This document shows, piece after piece, positions 44,300-54,392 of a stretch of DNA of 64,000 nucleotides. The notes beneath the pieces were generated by a model. The model was not told where the DNA came from. It saw only the letters and a list, made by a program, of their open reading frames with translations, and did no database searches. Every line of letters begins with the position of its first letter. The stretch's first letter is position 1. A program made the translations under genes and the position numbers. This DNA comes from Euclidia mi (taxonomy: Eukaryota > Arthropoda > Insecta > Lepidoptera > Erebidae), in NCBI GenBank assembly GCA_944739405.2, contig OX123187.2, forward strand, positions 40,156,394 to 40,220,393, given 5' to 3'.

Positions 44300-45871
44300 C
44301 TTTGGATGATGTCCCCACCTCCCCGACCGTCAGCTGCGTTAGGCCGGCCAGGATGTCGCCAGCCTCCACCCCGTCGTCCCGCCGCACCGGGCTCAGGAGC
44401 AGGCTCTCATCTTCCGAGTTACCCTCGGCTGACGGGCCAGCCCCCGAGCCAGACGCGGCCGGCTCTGACGGGCCGGGTTCTGCGTCGCACCCTGGCTTGG
44501 TGTTTGAGTCCTGCTTGACTCGTGTGGAGTTGTCGTCCGGAGGATGGTCGACAAACTTACCTGAGGGGTCCCGGAACCTGACGTAGACGGCACCTACCCC
44601 CAACGCGAGGCGGCGCTCGTTCTTCATCAGGATCGGGACCTGTTCTACTGGGACGCCCACTACTAGGAACCACCCACCCGACTGCCTTTCAGAGTGCAGC
44701 ATCGACCATTTGTCAACCTCCAACCAGGGGTTCTGAAACTCCAGAGCGCGACCCACGTCGCGCACGTCGTCCAAGACCCCCTGTTCGTCGGGTACGACAA
44801 TGCCGCACCGCACTCTCTTCGGGGTCTCTTCCTGGCCCCTGACCTCCAGTTCGAAGCCCGGTGGTGGGACCAGGAGAGAGACTGCCTCCGTCAGCCAGGT
44901 ACGCGTTGCCTCGTCGGCGCACCAAAGTTTGAGGACCCCGTCCGCGTGCACGGGTTTCCCGGTGAACGCTGGAGCGGGGCGTTTGGGGGTTTTGGTCGAC
45001 CAGGCATCACTCAGGATCTTCTTTTGGAGCTCCCGGAGTACCTGGTCCACCAACTCCTTCGGCAAGTTCCCTGTGCGTTTGCATGTTACTGCAACACCCA
45101 GGGACGCCTTGGAGGCCTGTGCGTAGGACTTACCTTGTATCCTGGAGGAGTCGAGGCGGGGCTTCTTGTGCTCCCCTCGAGGCGAGCTGGTCTCGTTGAG
45201 AGCACGTTTGGCCTCACCTCTTTCCTTGTTTTCGGCAGTTTTACCTGCCGCGTTTCCCGGTGGTGCTGGGGCTGGATGCCGTCCAGACCAGCCCGCCGCT
45301 TGGCGGCAGGCGGCTTCCCCGTACTGCCTCCGGCCTTCGTGCACCCCTCGCTACTGAGCGTGGGCTGCGCGCTGGTCACATTGCTGGGACCTGCAACGGC
45401 AACCTGCTCAGCTGTTTTAGTGGAGGCAGCACCGGCAGTAGCAGCGGCTTGTTCAGCCTTCCGCCTAATTGCCATGCGCTGTCTCTTGCTTTTGTTGTTC
45501 CTCTTTTTCTTCGTGGAACTGGTAGCAGCGGGGCCACTCGGTTGTGTGGTGGGCGTGCGTTGGACAGGACCGGTGGTCTTGCCCTTACCCTTACCCTTAC
45601 GGTGACTCACCACTTGCCAGCCCGCGAAGGAGGAGTCATCTTCCCGCTTGATCTCAAACGGGCTGACGATTGTAAGGACGGGACCAGTACTAGCGTTAGC
45701 CAGCGCTGAAGTCACGTCCTTGGGGGATGGTTTGACACCTGCAGCCGGGGCCACGGCGTCGACCATCTGTATGGTTTTGGTTGTGGCGGCGGGAACAGCT
45801 TTCGCCGTCCCCGTCGCGGTTGGGGTAATAAAAAGGATTTCGGTATCCATACGTTTACTTAAAGACTTCAT
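44283..45871 (-). pseudogene. ORF1 (gag-like) of the 6.1-kb LINE, one frameshift
   Basis: The first frame (45871-45086) starts MKSLSKRMDTEILFITPTAT and holds a basic, low-complexity region (SHRKGKGKGKTTG, TKKKRNNKSKRQRMAIRRKA), probably for RNA binding. Near 45265-45285, after GLDGIQP, the homologous sequence continues in another frame (45344-44283): APAPPGNAAGKTAENKERGE, then LPKELVDQVLRELQKKI. It then reads GVLKLWCADEATRTWL, PPPGFELEVRGQEETPKRVR and GIVVPDEQG, a DUF4780-like fold seen in insect LINE ORF1 proteins. The tail is acidic and serine-rich and ends DEPFA stop. A single-nucleotide indel explains the break. No CCHC knuckles are seen. Confidence 0.75.
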
Positions 45872-46155
45872 CCCTCTGGCTTCACACCCTCCATGGAGCC
45901 CGCAACAGGGAACGTCATACCGGACGTTAAGATTACCAGAGGGATATAGGAACGCAAGGCTGGCTTACAGCACGACATCGGGCGCCCGCTCGGGTCAAAG
46001 GTCGGAGCCGAGTTACCAACTCCATCCGTCTTCCCTCGCTTGCGCCTTCAGTATAGCCTTCACCCACCACATCAACAGCCGAAATAAATTCCAACTGCTG
46101 ATGCGGACCCCACGTCCCTAGCCTGTGGCCCTCTGACGGGACACGATGGCCATTT

Positions 46156-46180
46156 CCCCCGCTGCGGCTCACAGCGGGGG
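46156..46180 (-). promoter_or_regulatory. 5'-UTR hairpin 2 of the 6.1-kb LINE
   Basis: On the minus strand cccccgctg, loop tgagccg, cagcggggg: a perfect 9-bp stem with a 7-nt loop. It lies between hairpin 1 and ORF1. See the finding on the shared loop. Confidence 0.6.
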
Positions 46181-46399
46181 CTACCGTTTAGCGTGAAATC
46201 GGGACCAAAGAGGGCGTGTTGCCTCACGGTCGCATTACCGCCAGCGCCGCTCGGCTCAACCCCCCAGGACTCCGTCATCCCCGCGTACGGCGCTCGACTG
46301 CGCAGGTCCTAGCGCAGGTGGTCAACTTCTCTTACCCGTGACTGTTTACTACGGGCCCAAGCCCACCCGGCCACGAGGGGGCGTGGTGAAGAGATGTGT

Positions 46400-46455
46400 A
46401 AGTGAATGTGTGTGTGTGCGCGCATGTGTGTACGTGTGTGTGTATGCGTGTGTAA
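46400..46455 (+). repeat. (TG)n-rich microsatellite
   Basis: An imperfect tg/cg alternating tract (gtgaatgtgtgtgtgtgcgc, atgtgtgtacgtgtgtgtgt) within the 5' UTR of the LINE. It is purine-pyrimidine alternating and so Z-DNA-prone. Confidence 0.8.
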
Positions 46456-46607
46456 AGTGCCTGTTATTTGTGTTTCGGCTGGAGGTTTTGGTTGCATCCA
46501 TTTCTGAAGGAACTGGACCAAGAACGGGCGGCAACCTCGAGAAGGATAGTCCACCAGCCTTGCCTTAGGGATCATCGCGACCTGCGCTACCCCTGAGACC
46601 ATTCGCC

Positions 46608-46638
46608 ACTCCCTGCACCGGACTCAGGTGCAGGGAGT
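46608..46638 (-). promoter_or_regulatory. 5'-UTR hairpin 1 of the 6.1-kb LINE
   Basis: On the minus strand actccctgcacc, loop tgagtcc, ggtgcagggagt: a perfect 12-bp stem with a 7-nt loop, about 60 nt from the element's 5' end. Confidence 0.65.
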
Positions 46639-46708
46639 AGAAGTCAGTGCAGCTCAGTGATGCTAAAGATGAGTTGACCTGCACGGGCTTCCGCCCCGCA
46701 TAATATAC

Positions 46709-47756
46709 CTATTGCTTCATCGCCGTTTCGTGGAAGAGAAATACAATATTACTGTTATTTAAAGCATACTTGTGTTGATTTGAATATGCAACCATCTTGT
46801 CGCAAGTGGCGTTGAAAGATATTATCGTACATAGAAACAATATATGTTAACTTGGTATATTTCATTAGGCGATCGGCAGTGGTCACCGGTGGAAGGTCAC
46901 AAGACGAAGGATTTAGGCTGTCTTTACGAGTATTGGCGCCACGCCAACGGCAGCTGCTCCCACACATTGTTACACAGTTTTTCTTAGACTCGAAGCATTA
47001 CTTAGCTCTTGATTCCTTGTTGCTATAAAGACCGAACGATCGCTATTGAGTTTTTATTTGCACTCGATTGTACTCGTTGTAAAACAAGCTTTATTGTAGT
47101 GCATTGGCTTTTGAGATTTTGTTTCGTACCAATAAATGTACAAACTCTGTTTCAATTACACCGTTTCGTGGATGAAGTTTTTGTGTAACAGAAAACAAAA
47201 CACCAATATTATAATGAAATCTATATTGATTTTATTGTGTGTTTGAAGCTGACACAACACTCGAGTGCGTGATAAAGCCAAAATAAAAGTGCTTACGCGA
47301 GAAACAATTTGGTTTTGCGACGCACTTGGCTGTGTATACGTATTAAGATGTAGATAGGACAGAACAGCCTTTATAAGTATTAATTTGGCAAGGGAATCTT
47401 GAGTATCGTGTAAGAATATGCTTCATAATTTGTTATGGGCGATAACACGTAGCGAACCCATAGGGTCCACCTGACTACGGCTTTTGTCAGTCAACACCAT
47501 AAGGTTTCAAAACTAACTCTTCGTAATACGCACTTTTTTAAAGGATTGTCGTTTATACTGAACCAATACTGAGATTTAGATGCTTTTGCCTTTGTGGTCG
47601 TTAAACAAAACTAAGACCTAACCAAAATGGACCAGGTGTAATTAATAAAATGAGTTTGACAATATTAACATAGATTTCATATTGTCCTTGAAACAAAACT
47701 AAGTTTAATTTTGGGGTTGAGTATTTGTCATTATTATTTATTTTTATAGTCTCACG
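46709..47756. other. No recognisable gene
   Basis: AT-rich, with nothing recognised except a partial SINE-A tail (tttttatagtctcacgca) just before 47757. Confidence 0.4.
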
Positions 47757-48015
47757 CATTTATTTATTTATAGTCTCAAGCCTTTTTCCCCGAAGGGATA
47801 GACTGAGGTGTAATATAACACCCACATTTCGCCATGAAATTTTTAGGTCCCACGTAAAAGGGGCGAGCCGATTGCTGTTACCGGGCACATTACCAGACTT
47901 CGTGCTGCTACTGAGAATTCGGAAAAACTCAGTAACACTTTTGCCCGATCCGGTAATCGAACCCGGGACCTCCAATCAATGGACGCATACGCTATCCACT
48001 GGACCACGGAGGCAG
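47757..48015 (-). repeat. SINE-A, full-length copy
   Basis: On the minus strand: head ctccgtggtccagtggatag, B box ggtcccgggttcgattaccg, body ggtaatgtgcccggtaacag, tail ccttcggggaaaaaggcttg and gactataaataaataaa. The next 17 bp (48016-48032) are the target duplication of the RTE-A fragment, so that fragment was inserted right at the SINE boundary. Confidence 0.88.
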
Positions 48016-48032
48016 ACAGAATTTTCTTACAT

Positions 48033-48841
48033 ACATACATACATACATATACTCACGCCTTTTTCCCGTCGGGGTAGGCAGAGACAACAGAACGCCACTT
48101 GCTCCTATCCTTACAAACCTCACGCGCTTCCTCTACACTCATTACTCTTTTCATACATGCTCGCCGGTTGCGGGTACTTCGGACCTTTTCGTTTCTTAGG
48201 ATGTCTCCAATTTGGTCGAAGAATGTCCGCCGAGGTCTGCCGCGACCGACTTGCCCACACACATTTGCCTTATATATCTGATTCGTCATTCTTTCTTCAC
48301 TCATTCGCTCCACGTGTCCAAACCACCTAAGCATTCCTTTCTCAATCCTTGTCACCACATCTTCTTTCAGTCCACTGCTCTTTCGTATAGTTGCATTCGG
48401 AATTCTATCAATCTGTCTTACCCCACACATACTACGCAGTGATCGCATCTCAACTGCGTTAATTCTACTTTCATGCTTTTTCTGCCAAACCCAGCTCTCA
48501 CTTCCATACATCAACGTGGGGACAAGCACTCCATTGTGAACCGCCAATCGTGCCTCTTTTGGCACCGTCTGACCGTTCATAAACGCCCACAGTGCTCCAT
48601 TTACACGATTTCCCGCAGTCACTCTCCTTTCAATGTCTCCCTCACGTCTTCCGTCCCTTGTAAATACGCTACCCAAATATACAAATTCCTCTACTTGCTC
48701 TACAATTTCACCTCCAATCGTAATATTACACTCAGTCACACTTTCATCTTTTTCAAACACCATCACTTTCGTCTTTCGTGCATTAACTTTCATACCTTTC
48801 GCTTTAAAGCTCTTGTTCATGCAGTCCATCATGTCTTGCAA
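48033..48841 (-). mobile_element. RTE-A LINE 3' fragment with 17-bp target duplication
   Basis: One frame, open from 48886, encodes the RTE C-terminal half: GMKVNARKTKVMVFEKDE, QVEEFVYLGSVFTRDGRREG, VLVPTLMYGSESWVWQKK, VEMRSLRSMCGVRQIDRIPN, KGMLRWFGHVERMSEERMTN, QVGRGRPRRTF, RSKWRSVVSAYPDGKKA stop. A tail of gtgagtata and (tgta)n follows. The 17-bp repeat acagaattttcttacat lies at 48016-48032 and 48842-48858. The 5' part, including the RT active site, is absent, but the remaining frame has no stop, so the insertion is fairly recent. Confidence 0.92.
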
Positions 48842-48858
48842 ACAGAATTTTCTTACAT

Positions 48859-49574
48859 TTATGAAACTCGAAAAGTAGCAAGACAAAACAATGTTATCAA
48901 ATATAGTTATGCTACAATAAGCGTACGATCCGCATAGACAGTATAACTAGATCCAATACAAAGAACTCTTAGAAATGTGTGGGTGAAATTGAAATGGTAT
49001 GTTTGCTCGGATACAACTAAAGTGAAGTTTATGCTTACCTAGTGCTATACGTTACCAATGTGGGCTTGTACACACCTCTTTTCAAACTCCTATCTAATCT
49101 GAGATCTCTTTGCTTAAATTCAGAACACGTTTCAAGGAATTTAAACGAATGTAGGAGCTGCTTAATCTTTATAAAGTAGTTAACTCAATTTGAAGGGATG
49201 AGAGCCCTGAATGTTGTTTAACGTACGTGTGCTTTTATATCAAAGAATTTGATAAATATAACGGTACTCTTATTCTTTATAAAACCACTTCAACTTTATA
49301 GGTGGGCAACGAAATAAAGTAATAAAATATTTCAACAAAAGCATGCCATAAGATTGTTATCCTGAACGCTCCGGATGGAAAAGCGGTTTTTTAAAGAAGA
49401 AAACATTTTACTATGGAATTAAAAGATACAGTATTTTACTTTTATTTTGTGGGAAACAATAATTTCTTGGGGGTGCATAGGGTTCCCACCAAGAACTTAG
49501 GGTCCCAAGCCAACCTCACCTGCAAGTGGTGCACCTGCCGATCAACGGACGATGCTCTGGCAAACAAAATATCC
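48859..49574. other. No recognisable feature
   Basis: AT-rich. A short stretch at 49500-49570 (caccaagaacttagggtccc) precedes a SINE-A piece and may be part of a composite repeat. Confidence 0.35.
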
Positions 49575-49690
49575 CGATAAGCAATAGGCTCGCCACCTAT
49601 TACGTGGGATGAAAACACTGGCGAAAAGTTGGAATATGCCTCTGCCTACCCCTTCAGGGAAACAGGCGTGAGTCTATGTATGTATGTATG
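49575..49690 (+). repeat. SINE-A / RTE-A tail fragment
   Basis: It matches the SINE-A body from gcaataggctcgccacctat, then gcctctgcctaccccttcag and acaggcgtgagtctatgtat with (gtat)n. The microsatellite tail is the RTE-A type rather than the ataaata type of SINE-A, so the end looks chimeric. Confidence 0.65.
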
Positions 49691-50996
49691 CAATAATTTC
49701 TTTAAGTTATGAGTGTTACCCGGATTTAAAAGGAGGAGGCCAGTGTTTATTTGAAAGAAGTTTAATGAATATCGTTCTGAATGAATCAATTATGGAGGCC
49801 TAATAATTATTGATGGGCTTAGGTTTAGGCTGTACGGGTTAGGTAGTTATCAGACTGCAGCTCGTCTTGTTAGGCAAATGTACTGTGTCGTATTACTTCT
49901 AATATTGCAAGATCAAAGTTCAATTACACTCAGCTCATAGCTTGTAATACATATGTATTAGAATATCATTATCGATTTTATCACCCAACGTCAGATATGA
50001 AACATTTAAATGTCATTCATCATAATATATTCTCATTTTAACGGCGCGTCGTTTTAAAACGTTTTCATGGCCCATTTATATTCCCTGAAATATAAAACGA
50101 TAAACAAACCACGCGATATTATCATGATATATTATCAAATTTAAATATAATTTAATAGAAATATGTAAAGTCTGTGTTTTTAGATAGAATTATGTTGAAT
50201 ACTTTTCGCTAAAAATAATTATGTTTGCAGGCAATTTTGTTCATAATCTGCAACAACAACAAGCTCTGCTTAGTTTGGGACTAGATGGTGTTGTGTGAAT
50301 GTGGTAGAATATTATATTATACTATCTTTAGCCCGCGGCTTCACTCGCGTAAGTTCTCTAGTATCATCTATGTTCGGGGTAACACCCGTATCACCAAACA
50401 CAAATCTCCTTTATTTGGCGGATACTTCTCTAATTGTCGTTTTTAGGCATGAGACCGATATATCAAAATGAATCTGAAATCCGATTGCAGACAGAAATCG
50501 TATCGTATCGATATTCCAATGTGAAAAGTACGATTTTAGAAAACGTAAACCAATACCACGATAACGCAAACTACAAAAATCCGAACCAAACGGTGCAAGA
50601 GCAACCAAACTACAAAGTAAATCTAAAGCTTACGTTACCGATAGTTTTCATATTCATTCGTTCTCGTTCACACTACCAAACGACTAGTTAGTTAGAATGA
50701 GAGACAGCTAATTTCATTTCCTTTTCTTTCTAACTTAGTGATCCGTTGAAAGAGCGAAAGAGATGAAGCGAATTGTGCTTTGCGACGAGCGAATCGTTTT
50801 GGATTTTGGCGGTGTTATGGATTACAGCTTTCGATTGTTTACGTTTGTCGTACGCTACGCCGCACTGAAAACGATTTCTAAAATCGGTTTTTGAAATCGA
50901 TTTCAAAATCTGAAATCGGATTTTTATCGGTTTGCGTAAAAATCTGAAAATGCCCATGCCTATTCGTTTTAATTGTTTAAGAATTATAACTGCAAA
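49691..50996. other. AT-rich stretch with minor repeat traces
   Basis: tagcccgcggcttcactcgc at about 50330 is the start of a common lepidopteran LINE 3' piece. taggcatgag at 50446 and catgcctatt at 50956 are imperfectly inverted and may be the ends of a 0.5-kb MITE. No exon is supported. Confidence 0.35.
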
Positions 50997-51464
50997 AAGT
51001 ATTTACACATTTAGTACTAAGACTTAATAGTACACAAAATGTTATCCGGTATCTGTGACGTTTCGCTAGAGTGGCCAATATGGCGACTGTGATTTGTCTG
51101 TCAGAACCATTAGAATTTAATAAAATACTCGACAATCCGAATTTTGCGGATATATGTTGTCGACTCGAAATCTTTATTTTTTAATGTTTTCTTATTCAGG
51201 TAAGGTTTCGATGTACTCCTTGACGAAATTATTAATAAAAGATTTGGCACTGCGATAGCAGCCCAGTTCGTCGGTTCCAATGTGAAACATTTCAAAATCC
51301 ACAACTACTTACAAATTAAAAATTAAGTACAAAAACACTTTCCAGTGGGCTAAATTGTGAATCTAAAACATTCTCAAGTCCCCTTGAACACACACAAAAA
51401 ATTTCATCGAGATCGGTTCAGTCGTTTAGAAGGAGTTCAGTGACATACACACGCACACAAGAAA

Positions 51465-51491
51465 TATATATATATATATATATATATATTT
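51465..51491 (+). repeat. (TA)n microsatellite
   Basis: About 12 uninterrupted ta units that end a common LINE 3' tail (cacacgcacacaagaaatat precedes it). Confidence 0.85.
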
Positions 51492-51509
51492 AGATTATTA
51501 TAATCACAA

Positions 51510-51994
51510 GTTAGTGCCTACCCTTATGTATGGTAGTGAAAGTTGGGTATGGCAGAAGAGATTTGAAAGTAAAATAAATGCTGTAGAAATGAGAGCACTG
51601 AGAAGTATATGTGGTGTGTTTTTGACCGACAGAGTAAAGAATTGTGTGGCACGAGAGTGGTGTGGGGTAAAAGAAGATGTAGTGACAAGCATTGAGAAAG
51701 GCTTGTTAAGATGGTTTGGGCACATGGAGAGGATGGATGACGATGACTGACAAAGAAGATATATAAGGCAAGTGTGAATGGAACAGGACAAAGGGGGACG
51801 TTCTCTGACCAGATTGGAGACATCCTGAAAAAAGGACAAGTCAGAAGTACCCTTAACAGAAGAGCATGCATGAGAAACTTGATGGGAGTGAGTGAAGCAA
51901 GTGAGGTATGTCAGGATCGTTGCAAATGGCGTTCCGTAGTCTCTGCCTACCCCTCCGGGAAACAGGCGTGAGTCTATGTATGTATGCATGTGTG
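51510..51994 (+). mobile_element. RTE-A LINE 3' fragment inside the long-TIR element
   Basis: Frames 51514-51750 and 51774-51971 encode PTLMYGSESWVWQKRFESKI, EMRALRSICGVFLTD, KGLLRWFGHMERMDDDD, then, after a shift, GQRGTFSDQIGDILKKGQVR and RCKWRSVVSAYPSGKQA stop, with tail tgagtctatgtatgtatg. An 11-bp target duplication, tataatcacaa, lies at 51499-51509 and 51995-52005. Divergence from the 48.0-kb copy suggests a different subfamily. Confidence 0.9.
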
Positions 51995-52227
51995 TATAAT
52001 CACAAAGATGGGTGAAAAAAAAATTCTTCAAACTAATAAGTTAATTCTGGCATGTTTTATTTATTTATCACATAACTTTGCTATTACAGATATAACTTGT
52101 GATATGAATTCTAATGGTTCTGACAGACAAATCACAGTCGCCATATTGGCCACTCTAGCGAAACGTCACAGATACCGGATAACATTTTGAGTACTATTAA
52201 GTCTTAGTACTAAATGTGTAAATACTT

Positions 52228-54184
52228 ATGTTTGTTTTATTGAAGTAGATAATGCATGTCTATTGCAAAAAAATCTAATGCTACAAATCTATTGCAACAA
52301 AAAGTAGCTAATGCATCTCAGTTTCATAGTTTTACACATTTCTATGTATCTTGAATCCTCCTATCCTATTCTCTTATATGGATTTATAGAAGTTTAGGAA
52401 ACATGTTTGATTTTTCGAACTAACCAACTATGTCTACAAAAGGAATTCATGCTGCGTAACAAACAGAAGAATGGTACAAAGTAATTCAAAAACAGAAAAT
52501 AAAAATTCCTTTCAATTTGGATCTCATTCTATTGAATGGTTGCTTGCTTTTTAAATTTCTTTCAAGTCGTCCATTCAGTGTTCAATAACTTGAAGAGCAA
52601 TGTATGTCGCTTTCAACGCCGGATGCAGCCATTACTGTTGTACTAACTTTAAATAAACTATAAATATTTATCTACCAGGTTTTACTTGTGTTTCGATTTT
52701 TCGCAGCATTTTCAGTATTTGCATGTCATTATCATGGTCCATTGCGTATTTGATTCTGAGTGTCTTTCTGTGGAGGTTCGATTATCTATCGTTTAACAGT
52801 GGTGACTGATTTTTGAAATAGCCATATCCCTGTAAAATTATGTTGTCAAAGAATGATCAAAGTCAAAATGAATAAATAATATGTGTGTTACTTATTTTAG
52901 TTTAGTTAGTTGTGAGCACTACAACAGCTAACATATACATACACAAAGGTACACACATTCACGAGAAAGAGATCTTTCTTTGGTTAAAACTTTGGACAAC
53001 AATTACACATTTGAATCGGTTAAACATGCTAGAACACACTTGTGCAGTAAACCGGTGGTTATGAAACAAACGTACCCAACAATAGTGAGATCAAAGTTAA
53101 AGTGGGTGAGAAACAAAGCGTTCATACATTCGAGTATACGAGTTTATTTGCTAGTATATACCTCTGGTTGTTTAAGCCTGCTGCAGAATGAAAGATTACT
53201 TTATACTGGTGCGTTGGACTCGTGCGTGAAAATATACAAGTGCGCGATCACGTGATCCCGTGCCTGTTAGAGTTGCGATACGTGTGAATATTCACACATC
53301 GTACTTTCGGTATCAACTCGGACGGCCAACATTCGATGCTCGAAGTGTCAACAAATATTGGCGCGTTGTATCGTGGTGTTCCAATGAGTACTGTCTAAAC
53401 CGGAGCGCCGCGCATCGGTGGTGTGGCAAGCAAACAAATTTCGATAGACTGCAAATATGTGGGTCGAGAATATCTGCGCTTTGAAACTAAGGATTGCGTT
53501 ACAGTTGCCATTCTCTACGTTTAATTTTACCACATGTGTTCGTCACATGATTGCAATAATTATAATGTGTTATACCTGGATTTTGTCGTCAAGAAAAGAT
53601 ACTACAATACCTAAGTAACTTAAAAGATTCTTACGATCTCTAATGTTTTCTATAGCAGTATTCTTTATTATTTAATAAAACAAATATTGTCTTATGTATT
53701 GATCTTCTCGGAAAATTGCAACTGGAAAATGATTCAGACGATTACGTTGTTTGTCTAGAACTTTCATTTTGTTCAGCGAGTTTTATAGAATACTACTGGA
53801 TAAAATGTTATTGAGATATTAAACGATACGACTAGAAAAGAAAGATATTATGAATTTATTCTGAACTTTGTATACCTACCTCTCTCTCAAATATTATTAC
53901 GTTCGTTCTTAAAAAGTGCAGAGCAGGTTAATAACATATGCCATTGGACAAAATATATTTGAATTTTTTTGTCAGGCCGATCTCTAAAGATAAATTTTGA
54001 TATGAATTTTCGCGTAGCTAAACCCATACCGACCGTCACGCGTTTAAAACCGAACTGTGTGTGGTGAAAGCATGCGTTATACCGACTATGACAATCTTAA
54101 GAATCTAATGTTATAACCCTTTCGATGTTTCAAATGTGGAGGCCGTTAGCAAAAGCTACAGATTTTAATTTATGTTTTATTTTT
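52228..54184. other. Mostly featureless; GC-richer patch at 53200-53480
   Basis: No exon is supported. Between about 53210 and 53480 the sequence is richer in GC and CpG than its surroundings, with open frames on both strands (52980-53255, 53260-53484). This could be an untranslated first exon or promoter, but no motif confirms it. Confidence 0.35.
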
Positions 54185-54392
54185 TTATAGACTCACGCCT
54201 GTAATCCCCGAAGGGGTAGGCAGAGGTGTTATATTACACCCACATTTTGCCATGAGATTTTTAGGTCCCACTTAATGGTGGGCGAGCCTATTGCCGTTAC
54301 CGGGCACATCACCAGACTCCGTGCTGCTACTGAGTATTCGGAAAAACTCAGTAACACTTTTGCCCGACTGGACCACCACGGAGGCAGTCATT
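54185..54392 (-). repeat. SINE-A with internal deletion of the B box
   Basis: The body and tail match other SINE-A copies, but the head jumps from the cgggca of the body to ccagtcg and ggtggtcc. The segment with the B box and adjacent tRNA sequence is missing (about 50 nt). It is transcriptionally dead as a pol III unit. Confidence 0.85.

Larger units (their letters stand above)
40594..46699 (-). mobile_element. Near-intact R1/LOA/I-group LINE with RNase H, 6.1 kb
   Basis: The element is read on the minus strand. It has a 5' UTR of about 0.83 kb with two hairpins, ORF1 (45871-44283), ORF2 (44299-40676) overlapping ORF1 by 17 nt, and a short 3' UTR ending in two copies of tcaagta rather than poly(A). 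A 9-bp direct repeat, ataatatac, lies on both sides (40585-40593, 46700-46708), consistent with a target duplication and a full-length insertion. The order of endonuclease, RT and RNase H, together with an ORF1 carrying a DUF4780-like region, points to the R1/LOA/I assemblage. Which clade exactly needs a tree. Only a frameshift in ORF1 and one nonsense codon in ORF2 break it, so it is the youngest large element in the window. Confidence 0.85.
50997..52227. mobile_element. Long-TIR element, 1.23 kb, about 120-bp terminal repeats
   Basis: The segments 50997-51117 and 52107-52227 are near-identical in inverted orientation, differing at only a few positions (outer end aagtatttacacatttagta, inner part gtctgtcagaaccattagaa). 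The interior is AT-rich without transposase and contains a common LINE 3' tail (gatcggttcagtcgtttaga, 51411-51431), a (TA)n run and the RTE-A fragment at 51510-51994. Removing that fragment leaves a non-autonomous element of about 0.73 kb. Confidence 0.85.

Noticed and set aside
45581..45600. ttaccc tandem units that look like telomere repeats
   Set aside because: They encode the GKGKGK run of LINE ORF1. Insect telomeres are usually ttagg, so this is coding low complexity.
44694..45605. 303-codon plus-strand frame
   Set aside because: It is the antisense shadow of LINE ORF1, GC-rich and without motifs.
52980..53484. Two consecutive plus-strand frames in a GC-richer patch
   Set aside because: No motif, no splice-site pattern and antisense frames of similar length; noted only as a weak candidate regulatory or first-exon region.
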